Assembly (NCBI RefSeq): GCF_001420995.1
Contig: NZ_CP012184.1
Location: 3,332,501 to 3,396,500, forward strand
Direction of reading: 5' to 3'
Length of the DNA stretch: 64,000 bases
Origin: Pseudonocardia sp. EC080619-01
Lineage (GTDB): Bacteria > Actinomycetota > Actinomycetes > Mycobacteriales > Pseudonocardiaceae
Notes under the pieces: generated by a model
What the model saw: the letters and a program-made list of their open reading frames with translations, nothing else
What the model was told of the DNA's origin: nothing
Databases searched by the model: none
Made by a program: the position numbers and the translations under genes
Shown here: positions 31,429 to 39,996 of the stretch, piece by piece
How the letters are laid out: every line of letters begins with the position of its first letter
Numbering within the stretch: the stretch's first letter is position 1

Positions 31429-32067
31429 TCAGACGAGGCCGGCGTCCTGCGCGGCGATCGCGGCCTGGGTGCGGGAGCGCAGGCCGAGCTTGGCGAGGAC
31501 GCGGGAGACGTGCGTCTTCGTCGTCCCCTCGGAGATCACGAGCTCCGCGGACAGCTCCGCGTTCGACAGCCCCCGGCCGAGCCCGGCGAGGACGTCGCGC
31601 TCGCGGGCCGTGAGCGCGCCCAGCCCGGGCACACTCCCGGGACGCGGCGCGCCCGCGTAGCGGGAGATCACCCGGCGGGTGATCTCCGGTGCGAGCACAC
31701 CGTCCCCGCGAGCGACGGCGCGGACCCCGTCGGTCAGCCGGGGCGCGTCCACCGACTTGAGCAGGAACCCGGCCGCCCCGGCGGCGAGCGCCCCGTCGAC
31801 GAGCTCGTCGAGGTCGAACGTCGTCAGCACGAGCACCTGCGCGGACGCCCCGGCCAGGATGCGCCGGGTCGCCTCGATCCCGTCGATGCCGGGCATCCGG
31901 ATGTCCATGAGGACGACGTCGGGCCGGTGCTCGGCCGCCGCGCGGACCGCGGCGAGCCCGTCCCCCGCCTCGGCGACCACCTCGATGTCCGGTGCCGATC
32001 CGAGGATCAGCACCAGCCCGGTCCGGACGGCCTCCTGGTCGTCGGCGACCACCACCCGGATGCTCAC
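31429..32067 (-). CDS. NarL/LuxR family response regulator
   Basis: A 212-residue regulator with receiver domain (DD at 9-10, Asp in VVLMDIRMPG, FLLKS) and LuxR-type HTH (LTARERDVLAGLGRGLSNAE, GTTKTHVSRVLAKL). The GTG start overlaps the stop of the kinase gene by four bases. It is a paralogue of the regulator at 19.6 kb but the HTH recognition helix differs. Targets are unknown; the divergent membrane protein genes are candidates. Confidence 0.93.
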   Translation of the reverse strand: MSIRVVVADDQEAVRTGLVLILGSAPDIEVVAEAGDGLAAVRAAAEHRPDVVLMDIRMPGIDGIEATRRILAGASAQVLVLTTFDLDELVDGALAAGAAGFLLKSVDAPRLTDGVRAVARGDGVLAPEITRRVISRYAGAPRPGSVPGLGALTARERDVLAGLGRGLSNAELSAELVISEGTTKTHVSRVLAKLGLRSRTQAAIAAQDAGLV

Positions 32068-33350
32068 CGCGGCACCTCCTCCGTCGCCAGTGGCAGCAGG
32101 GCGCGCACCAGCCAGCCGTCGCCGTCCGGGCCCGCGTCGAACGAGCCGCCGACGGCCCGGGCCCGCTCGCGCAGGCCGTCGAGACCGGTCCCGCCGTGCA
32201 GGCCGGGGCCCTCTGTGGCCCGCTCACCCGGCCCGTTGCCGACCTCGATCAGCAGCACCGCCGGCCGGCACACCATGCCCGTTGCCGGAGACCCGGCAGG
32301 TGCAGGAGGTGCCACTCGGCGGGGTGCGGGGCCCGGATCGAGACCGAGGCGCACCGTCACCGTGGATCCGGGTGCGTGCTTGGCCGCGTTGGTCAGCGAC
32401 TCCTGCACGATGCGGTAGCCCGCGAGGTCGACGGGGGCGGGCAGCGCGACGGAGCCGCGGTCGTCGTCGATCCGGGGGTGCAGGCCCGCGGCCCGGGCCT
32501 CGTCCAGCAGGGCGTCCACCTCGGACAGGCGGGCCGGCGCGCCGCGCGGGTCGGTTGCGGCACCGTCGCCGTCGCGGAGCAGCCCGATCATCGCGCGCAT
32601 CTCCCCGAGCGCGGCGACCCCGGACTCGCGCACCGTGCCGAGCACACGGCGGACCAGCGCCGGGTCCGCGCCCGGCTGCAGCGCGGCCGCGGACTGCAGC
32701 GCGATCGCCGAGAGCCGCCCGGCGACGACGTCGTGCAGGTCCCGCGCCATCCGCGCCCGCTCCGCGGCGACCGCGGCGTCCCGCTCCCGGGCCACCGCAC
32801 GTTCCGCCTCGGCCGCCCGGGCGCGCTCGGCCCGGGCGAGGTCCCGGAACCGGCGCACCTCCAGTCCCCAGACCAGCGGGACGCCGACGACCAGCGACAG
32901 GTTCAGCACGCTGTAGGCCGCGGTGCGGGTCCCCGCGGTCACCAGCGTGACCAGGGCCAGGACGGTGGCGAGGACGCCGGCCGCGACGGCGACCGCCCGT
33001 GCGGTGCGGCGGGACGGGTACAGCACGGCGCAGTAGAGCAGGTCGGTGAACACGAGCACGGTGCCGATCTCGGTGCGCCCGCCGACCACCGGGCCGGCGA
33101 CCACTGCCGCCGTCGCCACCAGCAGACCGGCCGGTACCGCGATCCGCCGGACGGCCGCCGCCGCGCACGCGACCGCCATCGTGAGGACCGACGCCGTCGT
33201 CGTCCCGGTGTCCGGGCCCCACCACACGATCCCCGCCTCGGGGAGCCCCCACACGAACAGCAGGCCGACCGCGAACCAGACGGCCCCGGTCCCGGCGTCC
33301 CGCAGGACCGACGGACGACCGCCGTCCCGGTTCGCCAGGTACGAGATCAC
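32064..33350 (-). CDS. Sensor histidine kinase, HisKA_3
   Basis: About 428 residues. The N-terminal third has about five membrane helices, followed by an Ala/Arg-rich coiled coil (RARAAEAERAVARERDAA), the phosphorylation motif ARDLHDVVAGRLSAIALQSA, and the ATPase domain with NAAKHAPGS and GTGLDGLRERA. A Pro/Ala-rich insert of about 25 residues interrupts the ATPase domain before LLIEVGNGPG; it is unusual but in frame. GTG start; the open frame continues upstream without coding character. Works with the downstream response regulator. Confidence 0.9.
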   Translation of the reverse strand: MISYLANRDGGRPSVLRDAGTGAVWFAVGLLFVWGLPEAGIVWWGPDTGTTTASVLTMAVACAAAAVRRIAVPAGLLVATAAVVAGPVVGGRTEIGTVLVFTDLLYCAVLYPSRRTARAVAVAAGVLATVLALVTLVTAGTRTAAYSVLNLSLVVGVPLVWGLEVRRFRDLARAERARAAEAERAVARERDAAVAAERARMARDLHDVVAGRLSAIALQSAAALQPGADPALVRRVLGTVRESGVAALGEMRAMIGLLRDGDGAATDPRGAPARLSEVDALLDEARAAGLHPRIDDDRGSVALPAPVDLAGYRIVQESLTNAAKHAPGSTVTVRLGLDPGPAPRRVAPPAPAGSPATGMVCRPAVLLIEVGNGPGERATEGPGLHGGTGLDGLRERARAVGGSFDAGPDGDGWLVRALLPLATEEVPR

Positions 33351-33461
33351 CGGCCCATCCCAGCACGTCCGGCGACCGTGCGGCGTCCGTCGAAGGTGGT
33401 ACGCCGGGATCGGTCGCACGCCGGACGCGGCGGGCGGCGCGGGTCGGCACGATCGTCGGCC

Positions 33462-34061
33462 ATGGGGGAGTCGCTGTTCGCCGAGCCGTTGCTGTGGCTG
33501 ATCGTCGGTGCCGAGATCGGGTTCTGGGTGTTCCTGCTGTCCGGGCTCGCCGCCCGCTACCTGCTGCGCCGCCGGGGGGTCGGCGCCGTCCTGCTGCTCG
33601 GTGTCCCGGCGATGGACGTCGTGCTGGTCACCGCCTCGACGCTGAACCTGGCGACCGGCGGCGAGCCGTCCCGGGTGCACGGGCTCGCTGCCCTCTACCT
33701 CGGGGTGACCGTCGCGTTCGGCCACTCGCTTGTCCGCTGGGCCGACGTGCGGTTCGCGCACCGGTTCGCCGGCGGCCCGGCTCCGGTGCGGCCGCCGCGC
33801 GGCGGGGCGGCCCGGATGCGGTACGAGTGGGGCGAGTTCCGCAAGGTCGTCGCCGCCTGGGTGATCACGACCGGGGTGCTGGCGCTGCTCACCGTCGCCG
33901 GGGGCCTCGCGTTCCCGGCGCCGGCGGCCTGGCCGGACGACCCGATGTGGTCCTGGCTCGCGACGGCGTCGCTGGTCGCCGGCATCTGGTTCGTCGCCGG
34001 TCCGTTGTGGGCGACGGTCTTCCCGGGCACCGACGACCGGGAGCGGTCCGGTGTCCGGTGA
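33462..34061 (+). CDS. Multi-pass membrane protein, unknown function
   Basis: A 199-residue protein with about five predicted membrane helices (roughly 9-33, 40-62, 72-92, 122-147, 162-187) and a short cytoplasmic Arg/Pro loop. I recognise no domain. The stop lies 11 bases inside the next gene, so the pair are probably cotranslated. Divergent from the two-component system. Confidence 0.65.
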   Translation: MGESLFAEPLLWLIVGAEIGFWVFLLSGLAARYLLRRRGVGAVLLLGVPAMDVVLVTASTLNLATGGEPSRVHGLAALYLGVTVAFGHSLVRWADVRFAHRFAGGPAPVRPPRGGAARMRYEWGEFRKVVAAWVITTGVLALLTVAGGLAFPAPAAWPDDPMWSWLATASLVAGIWFVAGPLWATVFPGTDDRERSGVR

Positions 34062-35193
34062 CCGCCTGACCGCGCCGGACGTCCTGCGCGGGCTCGCGAT
34101 CGCGGGAACCTTCGCGACCAACGTGTGGGTGTTCGCCGATCCCGCCGGTCCGGCCGGGATCCTCACCGGGACCGGCGTGGGCTGGTGGCCCGACGACGTC
34201 CTTCTCGCGGTGGCGAACGGGAAGTTCCTCGGCCTGCTCACCCTGCTGTTCGGCATCGGGATGGAGCTGCAGTACCGCTCCGCGGTCCGGCGCGGGCTGC
34301 CGTGGCCCGGCCGCTATCTGGCCCGGGCCGGGATCCTGTTCACCGAGGGACTGCTGCACTACGTGCTCGTCTTCGAGTTCGACGTGCTGATGGGCTACGC
34401 GATCGCGTCGGTGCTGGTGGCCTGGCTGGTGGGCCGCTCGGCGACCGTGCGGATCGTCGCCGCCGCGCTCGCCGGCGGGTTCGTCGTGCTGGTCACCGGC
34501 GGGCTGACGGCCGGCGCGCTGCTCGCCCGCGACGGCGGCGAGCTGCCTCCGCTGCCGCCGTACCCGGCCACCTGGACCGGGCAGGTCTGGGCCCGGCTGA
34601 CCGAGGCGTGGCTCTTCCGGATCGAGCTGGTGCTGATCGTCCCGTCGGCCGTCGTGCTGTTCCTCGCCGGATCGGCGCTGCTGCGTGCCGGGGTGTTCGA
34701 CGCGGGCGGCACCCGGGTGCGCCGCCGGCTGATCGCCGCCGGTGCCGCCGGTGTGGTGCTGAACGTCGCCACCACCCTCGCCGGGGCGGACTGGTTCGCG
34801 GTGGAGCGCTACCTGGTCGCGCCGCTGGTCTCGGCGGGCCTGCTCGGGCTGGTCCCGGAGGTCCTGGCACGGCTGCGCGGACCCGCCGGACGGGTGCGGC
34901 GCGGGCTCACCGCCGTCGGCCGGACCGCGATGACCTGCTACGTCGGGCAGAACGTCGTTGCCGGGGTGCTGTTCCACGCCTGGGGAGCCGGTCTCGCGGG
35001 CTCGCTCGCCGCGGTCCCCGCCCCGGCCCGCACCGCCGCCGTCGTCGCGGTGTGGGCGACGGTGGTGGTGTCGTCCGCCGTGGCCGCGTCGTGGTGGTTG
35101 CGCCGGTACGAGCGCGGCCCGCTGGAGACACTCACCCACGCACTCCTCACAGGTCGATCACCAGCCAGCCGCCGTGGTGCTCCGACACCGTGA
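34051..35193 (+). CDS. DUF418 family membrane protein
   Basis: A 380-residue multi-pass membrane protein. The opening RLTAPDVLRGLAIAGTFATN and NGKFLGLLTLLFGIGMELQ match the N-terminus of DUF418/acyltransferase-3-like proteins, and the C-terminal half has the DUF418 pattern (GRTAMTCYVGQNVVAGVLF). Function unknown; some relatives act in envelope modification. GTG start. Its last 47 bases overlap the convergent methyltransferase gene. Confidence 0.82.
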   Translation: MSGDRLTAPDVLRGLAIAGTFATNVWVFADPAGPAGILTGTGVGWWPDDVLLAVANGKFLGLLTLLFGIGMELQYRSAVRRGLPWPGRYLARAGILFTEGLLHYVLVFEFDVLMGYAIASVLVAWLVGRSATVRIVAAALAGGFVVLVTGGLTAGALLARDGGELPPLPPYPATWTGQVWARLTEAWLFRIELVLIVPSAVVLFLAGSALLRAGVFDAGGTRVRRRLIAAGAAGVVLNVATTLAGADWFAVERYLVAPLVSAGLLGLVPEVLARLRGPAGRVRRGLTAVGRTAMTCYVGQNVVAGVLFHAWGAGLAGSLAAVPAPARTAAVVAVWATVVVSSAVAASWWLRRYERGPLETLTHALLTGRSPASRRGAPTP

Positions 35194-35857
35194 AGGTGCG
35201 GCCGGTGCGCTCCCCGATCCGCTGCAGGACGTCGGTGTCGAACACCCGGACGTGTCCCCACGCCGGGTTCGGTGCGTCCTCGAACGGGACGGCGACGACC
35301 ACCCGGCGGCGCGCGAGCCGCAGCATCTCCGCGACCACCTCGTCGCCCTCGGCCTCGGACAGGTGCTCGATGAGGTGCACCGCGAACACCGTGTCGGCGC
35401 AGCCGTCGGGCAGCGCGACGGCACGGGCGTCGGCGACGTGCGTCTCGACGTCCGCGCCCAGCTGCGGCGCGACCCGGGTCAGCAGGTCGACGGTCCCGCC
35501 GGTCAGGTCGGTGGCGGTCACCCGGTGGCCGTCGCGGGCCAGCTGCAGGGACAGGAACCCGAAGCAGCAGCCCAGCTCCAGGACGTCGTCGCCGACCACC
35601 AGCGACCGGGCCCGCGCGTGCACGGGTGCCATCTCCGCGTTCGTCCCGCCCGGCTCCGGCTCGCCGGCCAGCGCGTCGAGGGTGTTGCGGTAGAAGGCGA
35701 GCCAGGCGTCGTCCGGGGCCTCGGGATCCTTGGCGGCGCTCGTCACGCAGGCGACGAACGCGTCCTCGAACCGCTCCGGTGGGAGCAGGCCGGGGCGGAC
35801 GAGGGTGCGGTCCAGCCAGCCGGCGAGATCGTTGCTGAGCCGGTCGGTTCCGATCAT
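35147..35857 (-). CDS. SAM-dependent methyltransferase, possibly mycofactocin-type (MftM-like)
   Basis: A 236-residue class I methyltransferase. SAM motif I is VLELGCCFGFLSLQLA, motif II VTATDLTGG, then VADARAVALPDGCADTVFAVHLIEHL. The long N-terminal helical part and the end FTVSEHHGGWLVIDL recall the mycofactocin oligosaccharide methyltransferase group, but I cannot confirm this and no mft genes are present. If correct it would fit the methanol dehydrogenase at 40 kb, since mycofactocin is linked to nicotinoprotein alcohol dehydrogenases. Start chosen at MIGTDRL. Confidence 0.75.
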   Translation of the reverse strand: MIGTDRLSNDLAGWLDRTLVRPGLLPPERFEDAFVACVTSAAKDPEAPDDAWLAFYRNTLDALAGEPEPGGTNAEMAPVHARARSLVVGDDVLELGCCFGFLSLQLARDGHRVTATDLTGGTVDLLTRVAPQLGADVETHVADARAVALPDGCADTVFAVHLIEHLSEAEGDEVVAEMLRLARRRVVVAVPFEDAPNPAWGHVRVFDTDVLQRIGERTGRTFTVSEHHGGWLVIDL

Positions 35858-36003
35858 CGGGGCGCTCCAGTGCGGTTCGGGTACCCCCGACGCTAGGCGG
35901 CCCCCGCCCGGTCGCACCACGGCCGGTGGTCGGGATCCTGCCCGTCCGGACGGTGGGGCCCGCGTGCCGCGCGGGCCACGCGGGCCGGCGTTAGCGTCGG
36001 GCC

Positions 36004-36998
36004 ATGGCTACCGTTCCCGCCGTCGTCGCACCGCGCCCGCTCCCGATCGACGATCCCGGGGCGCTGGTCGACTCGGAGACCGAGGTCGGTGCGCCCGGCC
36101 CGCACGACCTGCTCGTGGACGTCCGCGCGGTCTCGGTGAACCCGGTCGACGGCAAGGTGCGGTCGTCGTTCGACCTGTCCGGCGGGCCGAAGGTGCTCGG
36201 GTTCGACGCCGCCGGCGTCGTGGTCGAGGTCGGACCGCAGGTGGAGGGCTACGCACCCGGCGACGAGGTCTACTACGCCGGCGCGATCGACCGTCCGGGC
36301 AGCAACGCGCACCGCCAGCTCGTCGACTCCCGGATCGTGGGCCGCAAGCCGTCCACCCTGGACTTCGCCGCCGCGGCCGCACTGCCGCTACCTCGCTGAC
36401 CGCGTGGGAGTGCCTGCACGACCACCTGCGGGTCGGCGACGGTGCGACGGGCACCCTGCTCGTCGTCTCGGCAGCGGGCGGCGTCGGGTCGATGGTGCTG
36501 CAGCTGGGCAGGCGGCTCGGCCTCACCCTGGTCGGCACCGCCTCCCGCCCGGAGTCGGCGGACTGGGCCCGGAGCATGGGCGCGCACGAGATCGCCGACC
36601 ACCACGATCTCGTCGGATCGGTGCGCCGGGTCGCCCCGGACGGCGTGCAGTACGTGTTCTCCCCGGTCTCGGCGGGCAACGTCGAGGCCTACGCCGAGCT
36701 GCTGACCCCGCGCGGCGCCGTCGTCGCGATCGACGAGCCGGAGGGGCTGGACACGCTGCCGCTCAAGGCGAAGAGCCAGTCGTGGCACTGGGAGCTGATG
36801 TTCACCCGGCCGCTGTCGGAGCCGGGGTCGACCGTGCAGCGGGAGATCCTCGACGAGGTCGCCCGGCTGGTCGACGCCGGTGAGCTCCGGACGACGGAGA
36901 CCCGGCGCCTGCAGGGCCTGACCGCGGAGTCCGTGCGCGAGGCGCACCGGCTGGTCGAGTCCGGCCGCACCGTCGGGAAGATCGTGGTCGAGCGCTGA
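36004..36998 (+). pseudogene. Zinc-binding-type alcohol dehydrogenase / quinone oxidoreductase, frameshifted
   Basis: An MDR-superfamily NAD(P)H oxidoreductase in two frames. The first part (131 codons) has the GroES-like domain: VSVNPVDGKVRSSF, LGFDAAGVVVEVGP, YAPGDEVYYAG. It ends ALPLPR-stop. The rest (TSLTAWECLHDHL, LLVVSAAGGVGSMVLQLGRRLG, Rossmann fold, to the usual end RTVGKIVVER) continues in another frame. Adding one base near 36389-36390 (CT[G]ACCTCG) restores the family-typical LPLTSLTAWE. It is either a recent inactivating deletion or a sequencing error. Confidence 0.85.
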
Positions 36999-37006
36999 GC
37001 GGCCGT

Positions 37007-37035
37007 CCCACCCCGCACCACGGGTGCGGGGTGGG
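37007..37035. terminator. Bidirectional terminator
   Basis: A perfect 13-bp stem CCCACCCCGCACC / GGTGCGGGGTGGG with a three-base loop sits between the convergent dehydrogenase and VWA genes. Confidence 0.85.
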
Positions 37036-37041
37036 TGCGGG

Positions 37042-38583
37042 TCAGCGGCCGATGAGCTCGCCGGACATCTCGTTCGTCGTCGTCTCCAGGCCGGACAGGT
37101 CCCGGACGACGCGGACCCGGTCGCAGTACTCGGCGTAGGCGGGCAGGTCGCACCGGCCCAGGCCCCACGAGTACCGCGGTTCCGGGGTCAGCCAGATCGT
37201 CTCCCTGGCCCGCCGGGTGATCTCGACGAACGCCTCCATGTTCGGGTCGTTCCCGTTGCCGCGGCCGTCGCCGAGGACCAGCACCGTCGTCCGGCGGGTC
37301 ACGGCGGAGCCGTGGTCCTCCAGGAACTGCCCGAACGCCAGCCCGTAGTGCGAGTTGGCGTCGACGTCGAGCTGGTCGCCGCCGAAGATCAGCCCGAGGG
37401 CGTGCTCGACGGGGTGGTCGGCGAACAGGTCGGTCACCTCGACGAGGTCGGCCACGAACGCGAACGAGCGCACCTGGCCGAACAGGTCCTGCAGGCCGTG
37501 CACCAGGTGCAGGGTGAACCGGGCGGTGGCCCGCACCGACAGCGAGACGTCGGCCAGCACCACCAGCCGCGGCTTGTCCTCCTGGCGCTGCACGGTGACG
37601 GGGGTGAACGGCACGCCGTCGTAGCGCATGTTCTTGCGCATCGTGCGGGCCGAGTCGATCCGGCCGCGCGGCGACACCCGGCGCCGGTGGGTCAGCGCGC
37701 CGTGCAGCGACTTCGCGAGGCGGCGCAGCGAGTCCTCCAGCTGCATCCGCTCGGTCTCGGTCGCCCGGTCGACCTCGGCGGCCTGCTCGGAGTCGTCGTG
37801 CCCCTCGACGATCCGCTGCTCGATCTCGAGGAGCTTCTCCAGGTGCGCCTTGAGCAGCTCCGGCAGGTTGTCGAGCACGCCGGTGAGCCGGCGGCGCAGC
37901 GCCGCCGCGTCGTCCTCGGTGCCCTGCTCGGCCTCGCTGAGAGCGTCCTCCTCGGAGTTCAGCCAGCCGAGCAGGGCGTCCTGCTGGGCGACGGACAGGT
38001 CGGCGTCGACCTGCGTCCCCGCCTGCTGGGAGATGTCGCCCGGGATGCCGCCGCCGGAGAACCGGTCGGTCTCGATCTGGACGCGCTGGCCCTCGGTGAT
38101 GTCGTTCGCCTGCTCCTTGGACAGCACGATCTCGTCCGTCATGGAGGCCATGTCGATCTTGTTGGCCTCCTGGTGCAGGTTGTACTGCTCGGCCAGGTCC
38201 TCCGGGTCGAAGAACTCCTTGATGTCGACCGGGGCGCCGTGGTCGTGACCCTCCTGCGGGGTCTCCGAGGGCTCCTCGGACAGCGTGAAGTCGTCCAGCG
38301 GCGTGTCGTCGGTCATGTCGCCGTGGCCGTGCCCGTGGCCGTGGCCCGTCTCGCTCTCACCGACCTTGACCAGCGAGAAGAACAGGTCGAAGACCTGGTC
38401 GTAGGTCTCCTCGTCGCGCCGGTCCTTGATCAGGGCGACGTGCAGCGCCTCCTTGAGCACCGACTTGTCGGCGAGCACCCCGGGCTGGGCGGCGCAGGCC
38501 ATGGCGTCCAGTGCCTCGGAGACGGAGATGCGTACCGCCCGGATCCGCAGCAGCCGGACGAAGCGGTGGATGCTGGCTTCCAC
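37042..38583 (-). CDS. VWA domain protein, CoxE-like, partner of MoxR ATPase
   Basis: A 513-residue protein. N-terminal helical part, a His-Gly run at about 80-88, an acidic central region (about 90-280), and a C-terminal von Willebrand A domain with a MIDAS motif DVSLS at 345-349. MoxR ATPase/VWA pairs act as chaperones that insert metals or activate enzymes; CoxD/CoxE do so for CO dehydrogenase. Here it lies 13 bases after a MoxR gene that follows a methanol dehydrogenase. GTG start. The His run, also present in the ATPase, suggests metal handling (inferred). Confidence 0.88.
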   Translation of the reverse strand: MEASIHRFVRLLRIRAVRISVSEALDAMACAAQPGVLADKSVLKEALHVALIKDRRDEETYDQVFDLFFSLVKVGESETGHGHGHGHGDMTDDTPLDDFTLSEEPSETPQEGHDHGAPVDIKEFFDPEDLAEQYNLHQEANKIDMASMTDEIVLSKEQANDITEGQRVQIETDRFSGGGIPGDISQQAGTQVDADLSVAQQDALLGWLNSEEDALSEAEQGTEDDAAALRRRLTGVLDNLPELLKAHLEKLLEIEQRIVEGHDDSEQAAEVDRATETERMQLEDSLRRLAKSLHGALTHRRRVSPRGRIDSARTMRKNMRYDGVPFTPVTVQRQEDKPRLVVLADVSLSVRATARFTLHLVHGLQDLFGQVRSFAFVADLVEVTDLFADHPVEHALGLIFGGDQLDVDANSHYGLAFGQFLEDHGSAVTRRTTVLVLGDGRGNGNDPNMEAFVEITRRARETIWLTPEPRYSWGLGRCDLPAYAEYCDRVRVVRDLSGLETTTNEMSGELIGR

Positions 38584-38596
38584 TCCCGCCCCCGGC

Positions 38597-39862
38597 TCAG
38601 ACCGGACGCCTGCGGGACCCGCCGAACGAGCGGGACCCCTGGCCGGAGCTCACGTTCCGGGGCTTCGTGCTGCCACCACCGGAGGTGATGCCGCCGTAGA
38701 TCGGGTGCCGGCCCGGCTCGTCCTTCGCCGCGCGCTTCGCCCGGCCGTCGACGTCGCCGTCGTCGGGGTCGTCCGACGCGGCGGGACGTGCGGCCGGGGC
38801 CGCCGGCGCGTCGTCGTGGGAGTGGTCGCCGTCGTGGCCGTGCCCGTGGCCATGGCCGTGCCCGTGGCCGTGGCCGTGCTCGGGGACCGTCTGGTTCGGG
38901 TCGACCAGGCGCGGGATGGCGTCGAGCGCCTTCTTGACGTCCTTGTCGTACTTCACGACGACCGAGACGGTGTCGGAGAGGATCTGCGAGTTGAGCTCGT
39001 CCACCCCCAGGACGGCCAGCGTCCGGGCCCAGTCGATGGTCTCCGAGATCGAGGGCGACTTGCGCAGCTCCAGCTCGCGCAGCCCGCGCACCACGTTGAC
39101 GAGCTCCTCGGCCAGCTGGTCGCCCAGCCCGGTCTTCTTCGACCGGACGATGTCGAGCTCGCGCTGCGCGGAGGGGTAGTCGAGGAACAGGTGCAGGCAG
39201 CGGCGCTTCAGGGCTGCGGCCAGGTCGCGGGTGTTGTTCGAGGTCAGGAGCACGTAGGGGCGGTGGTTCGCGGTGAACGTCCCCACCTCGGGCACCGAGA
39301 TCTGGTACTCGCCCAGGGTCTCCAGCAGCACGGCCTCGAGCGCCTCGTCGGCGCGGTCGACCTCGTCGATCAGCAGCACGCACGGCTGCTCCGAGCGGAT
39401 CGCCTCCAGCAGCGGGCGCGGCGCGAGGAACCGCTCGGAGAAGAAGACGCTCTCCTGCGACCCGATGCGCTCGACGGCCGAGGCCAGGTCGGGGGCGTCC
39501 TCGACGACCTGCCCGATCTTCTCGCGCAGGATCTGGGTGTACATGAGCTGCTTGCCGTAGTCCCACTCGTACAGGGCCTTGGTCTCGTCCTGGCCCTCAT
39601 AGCACTGCAGGCGCAGCAGCCGGCGTCCGGTGGCGAGCGCGAGCATCTTCGCGAGCTCGGTCTTGCCGACGCCGGCGGGTCCCTCCAGCAACAGCGGCTT
39701 GTCCAGCCGGGTCAGGAGGAAGACGGTGGTCGCCAGCCGGGTGTCGGCGATGTAGCCCTGCTCGCGCAGGGCCTCGACGACCTGGTCGACGGATTCGAAC
39801 GGGGCGCCTGCGCCGATCGCGGCAGCAGCCTCGGGCGCAGAGGGGACGACAGCGTCGGTCAC
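38597..39862 (-). CDS. MoxR-family AAA ATPase
   Basis: A 421-residue AAA+ ATPase. Walker A GPAGVGKTE at 61-69, Walker B CVLLIDEVDRAD at about 161-172, sensor 1 VLLTSNNTRDL and the family-typical RRCLHLFLDYP. After the AAA core comes an unusual tail: eight alternating His-Gly pairs at about 329-345, a DGDHSHDD segment, and a basic C-terminus. MoxR proteins remodel partner enzymes together with VWA proteins, here the gene 13 bases downstream. GTG start with GGAG upstream. The partner is probably the methanol dehydrogenase encoded just upstream. Confidence 0.93.
   Translation of the reverse strand: MTDAVVPSAPEAAAAIGAGAPFESVDQVVEALREQGYIADTRLATTVFLLTRLDKPLLLEGPAGVGKTELAKMLALATGRRLLRLQCYEGQDETKALYEWDYGKQLMYTQILREKIGQVVEDAPDLASAVERIGSQESVFFSERFLAPRPLLEAIRSEQPCVLLIDEVDRADEALEAVLLETLGEYQISVPEVGTFTANHRPYVLLTSNNTRDLAAALKRRCLHLFLDYPSAQRELDIVRSKKTGLGDQLAEELVNVVRGLRELELRKSPSISETIDWARTLAVLGVDELNSQILSDTVSVVVKYDKDVKKALDAIPRLVDPNQTVPEHGHGHGHGHGHGHGHDGDHSHDDAPAAPAARPAASDDPDDGDVDGRAKRAAKDEPGRHPIYGGITSGGGSTKPRNVSSGQGSRSFGGSRRRPV
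38834..38877. repeat. GTGGCC/CGTGCC tandem hexamers coding the His-Gly run of MoxR
   Basis: About seven imperfect hexamers of the type GTGGCCGTG(C/G)CC encode alternating His-Gly on the minus strand. A shorter run occurs at about 38322-38343 in the VWA gene. Confidence 0.8.
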
Positions 39863-39915
39863 GTTGGGTTTCTCCTTCGCAGGCCGCACCGGCGGTGGTG
39901 CAGCGGGCCCCGCAG

Positions 39916-39966
39916 CCAGCGGGCCCACCCGTCACGAGTATCACTCGCGCGGCGTGGGCCCGCTGG
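39916..39966 (-). terminator. Inverted repeat between methanol dehydrogenase and MoxR genes
   Basis: A 13-bp perfect stem CCAGCGGGCCCAC / GTGGGCCCGCTGG with a 25-base loop lies between the stop of the dehydrogenase and the start of moxR on the same strand. It may partly end transcription and so set lower expression of the ATPase/VWA genes. Confidence 0.55.
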
Positions 39967-39996
39967 TGCGAAATTCTCGACGGACTGACCGGACGA

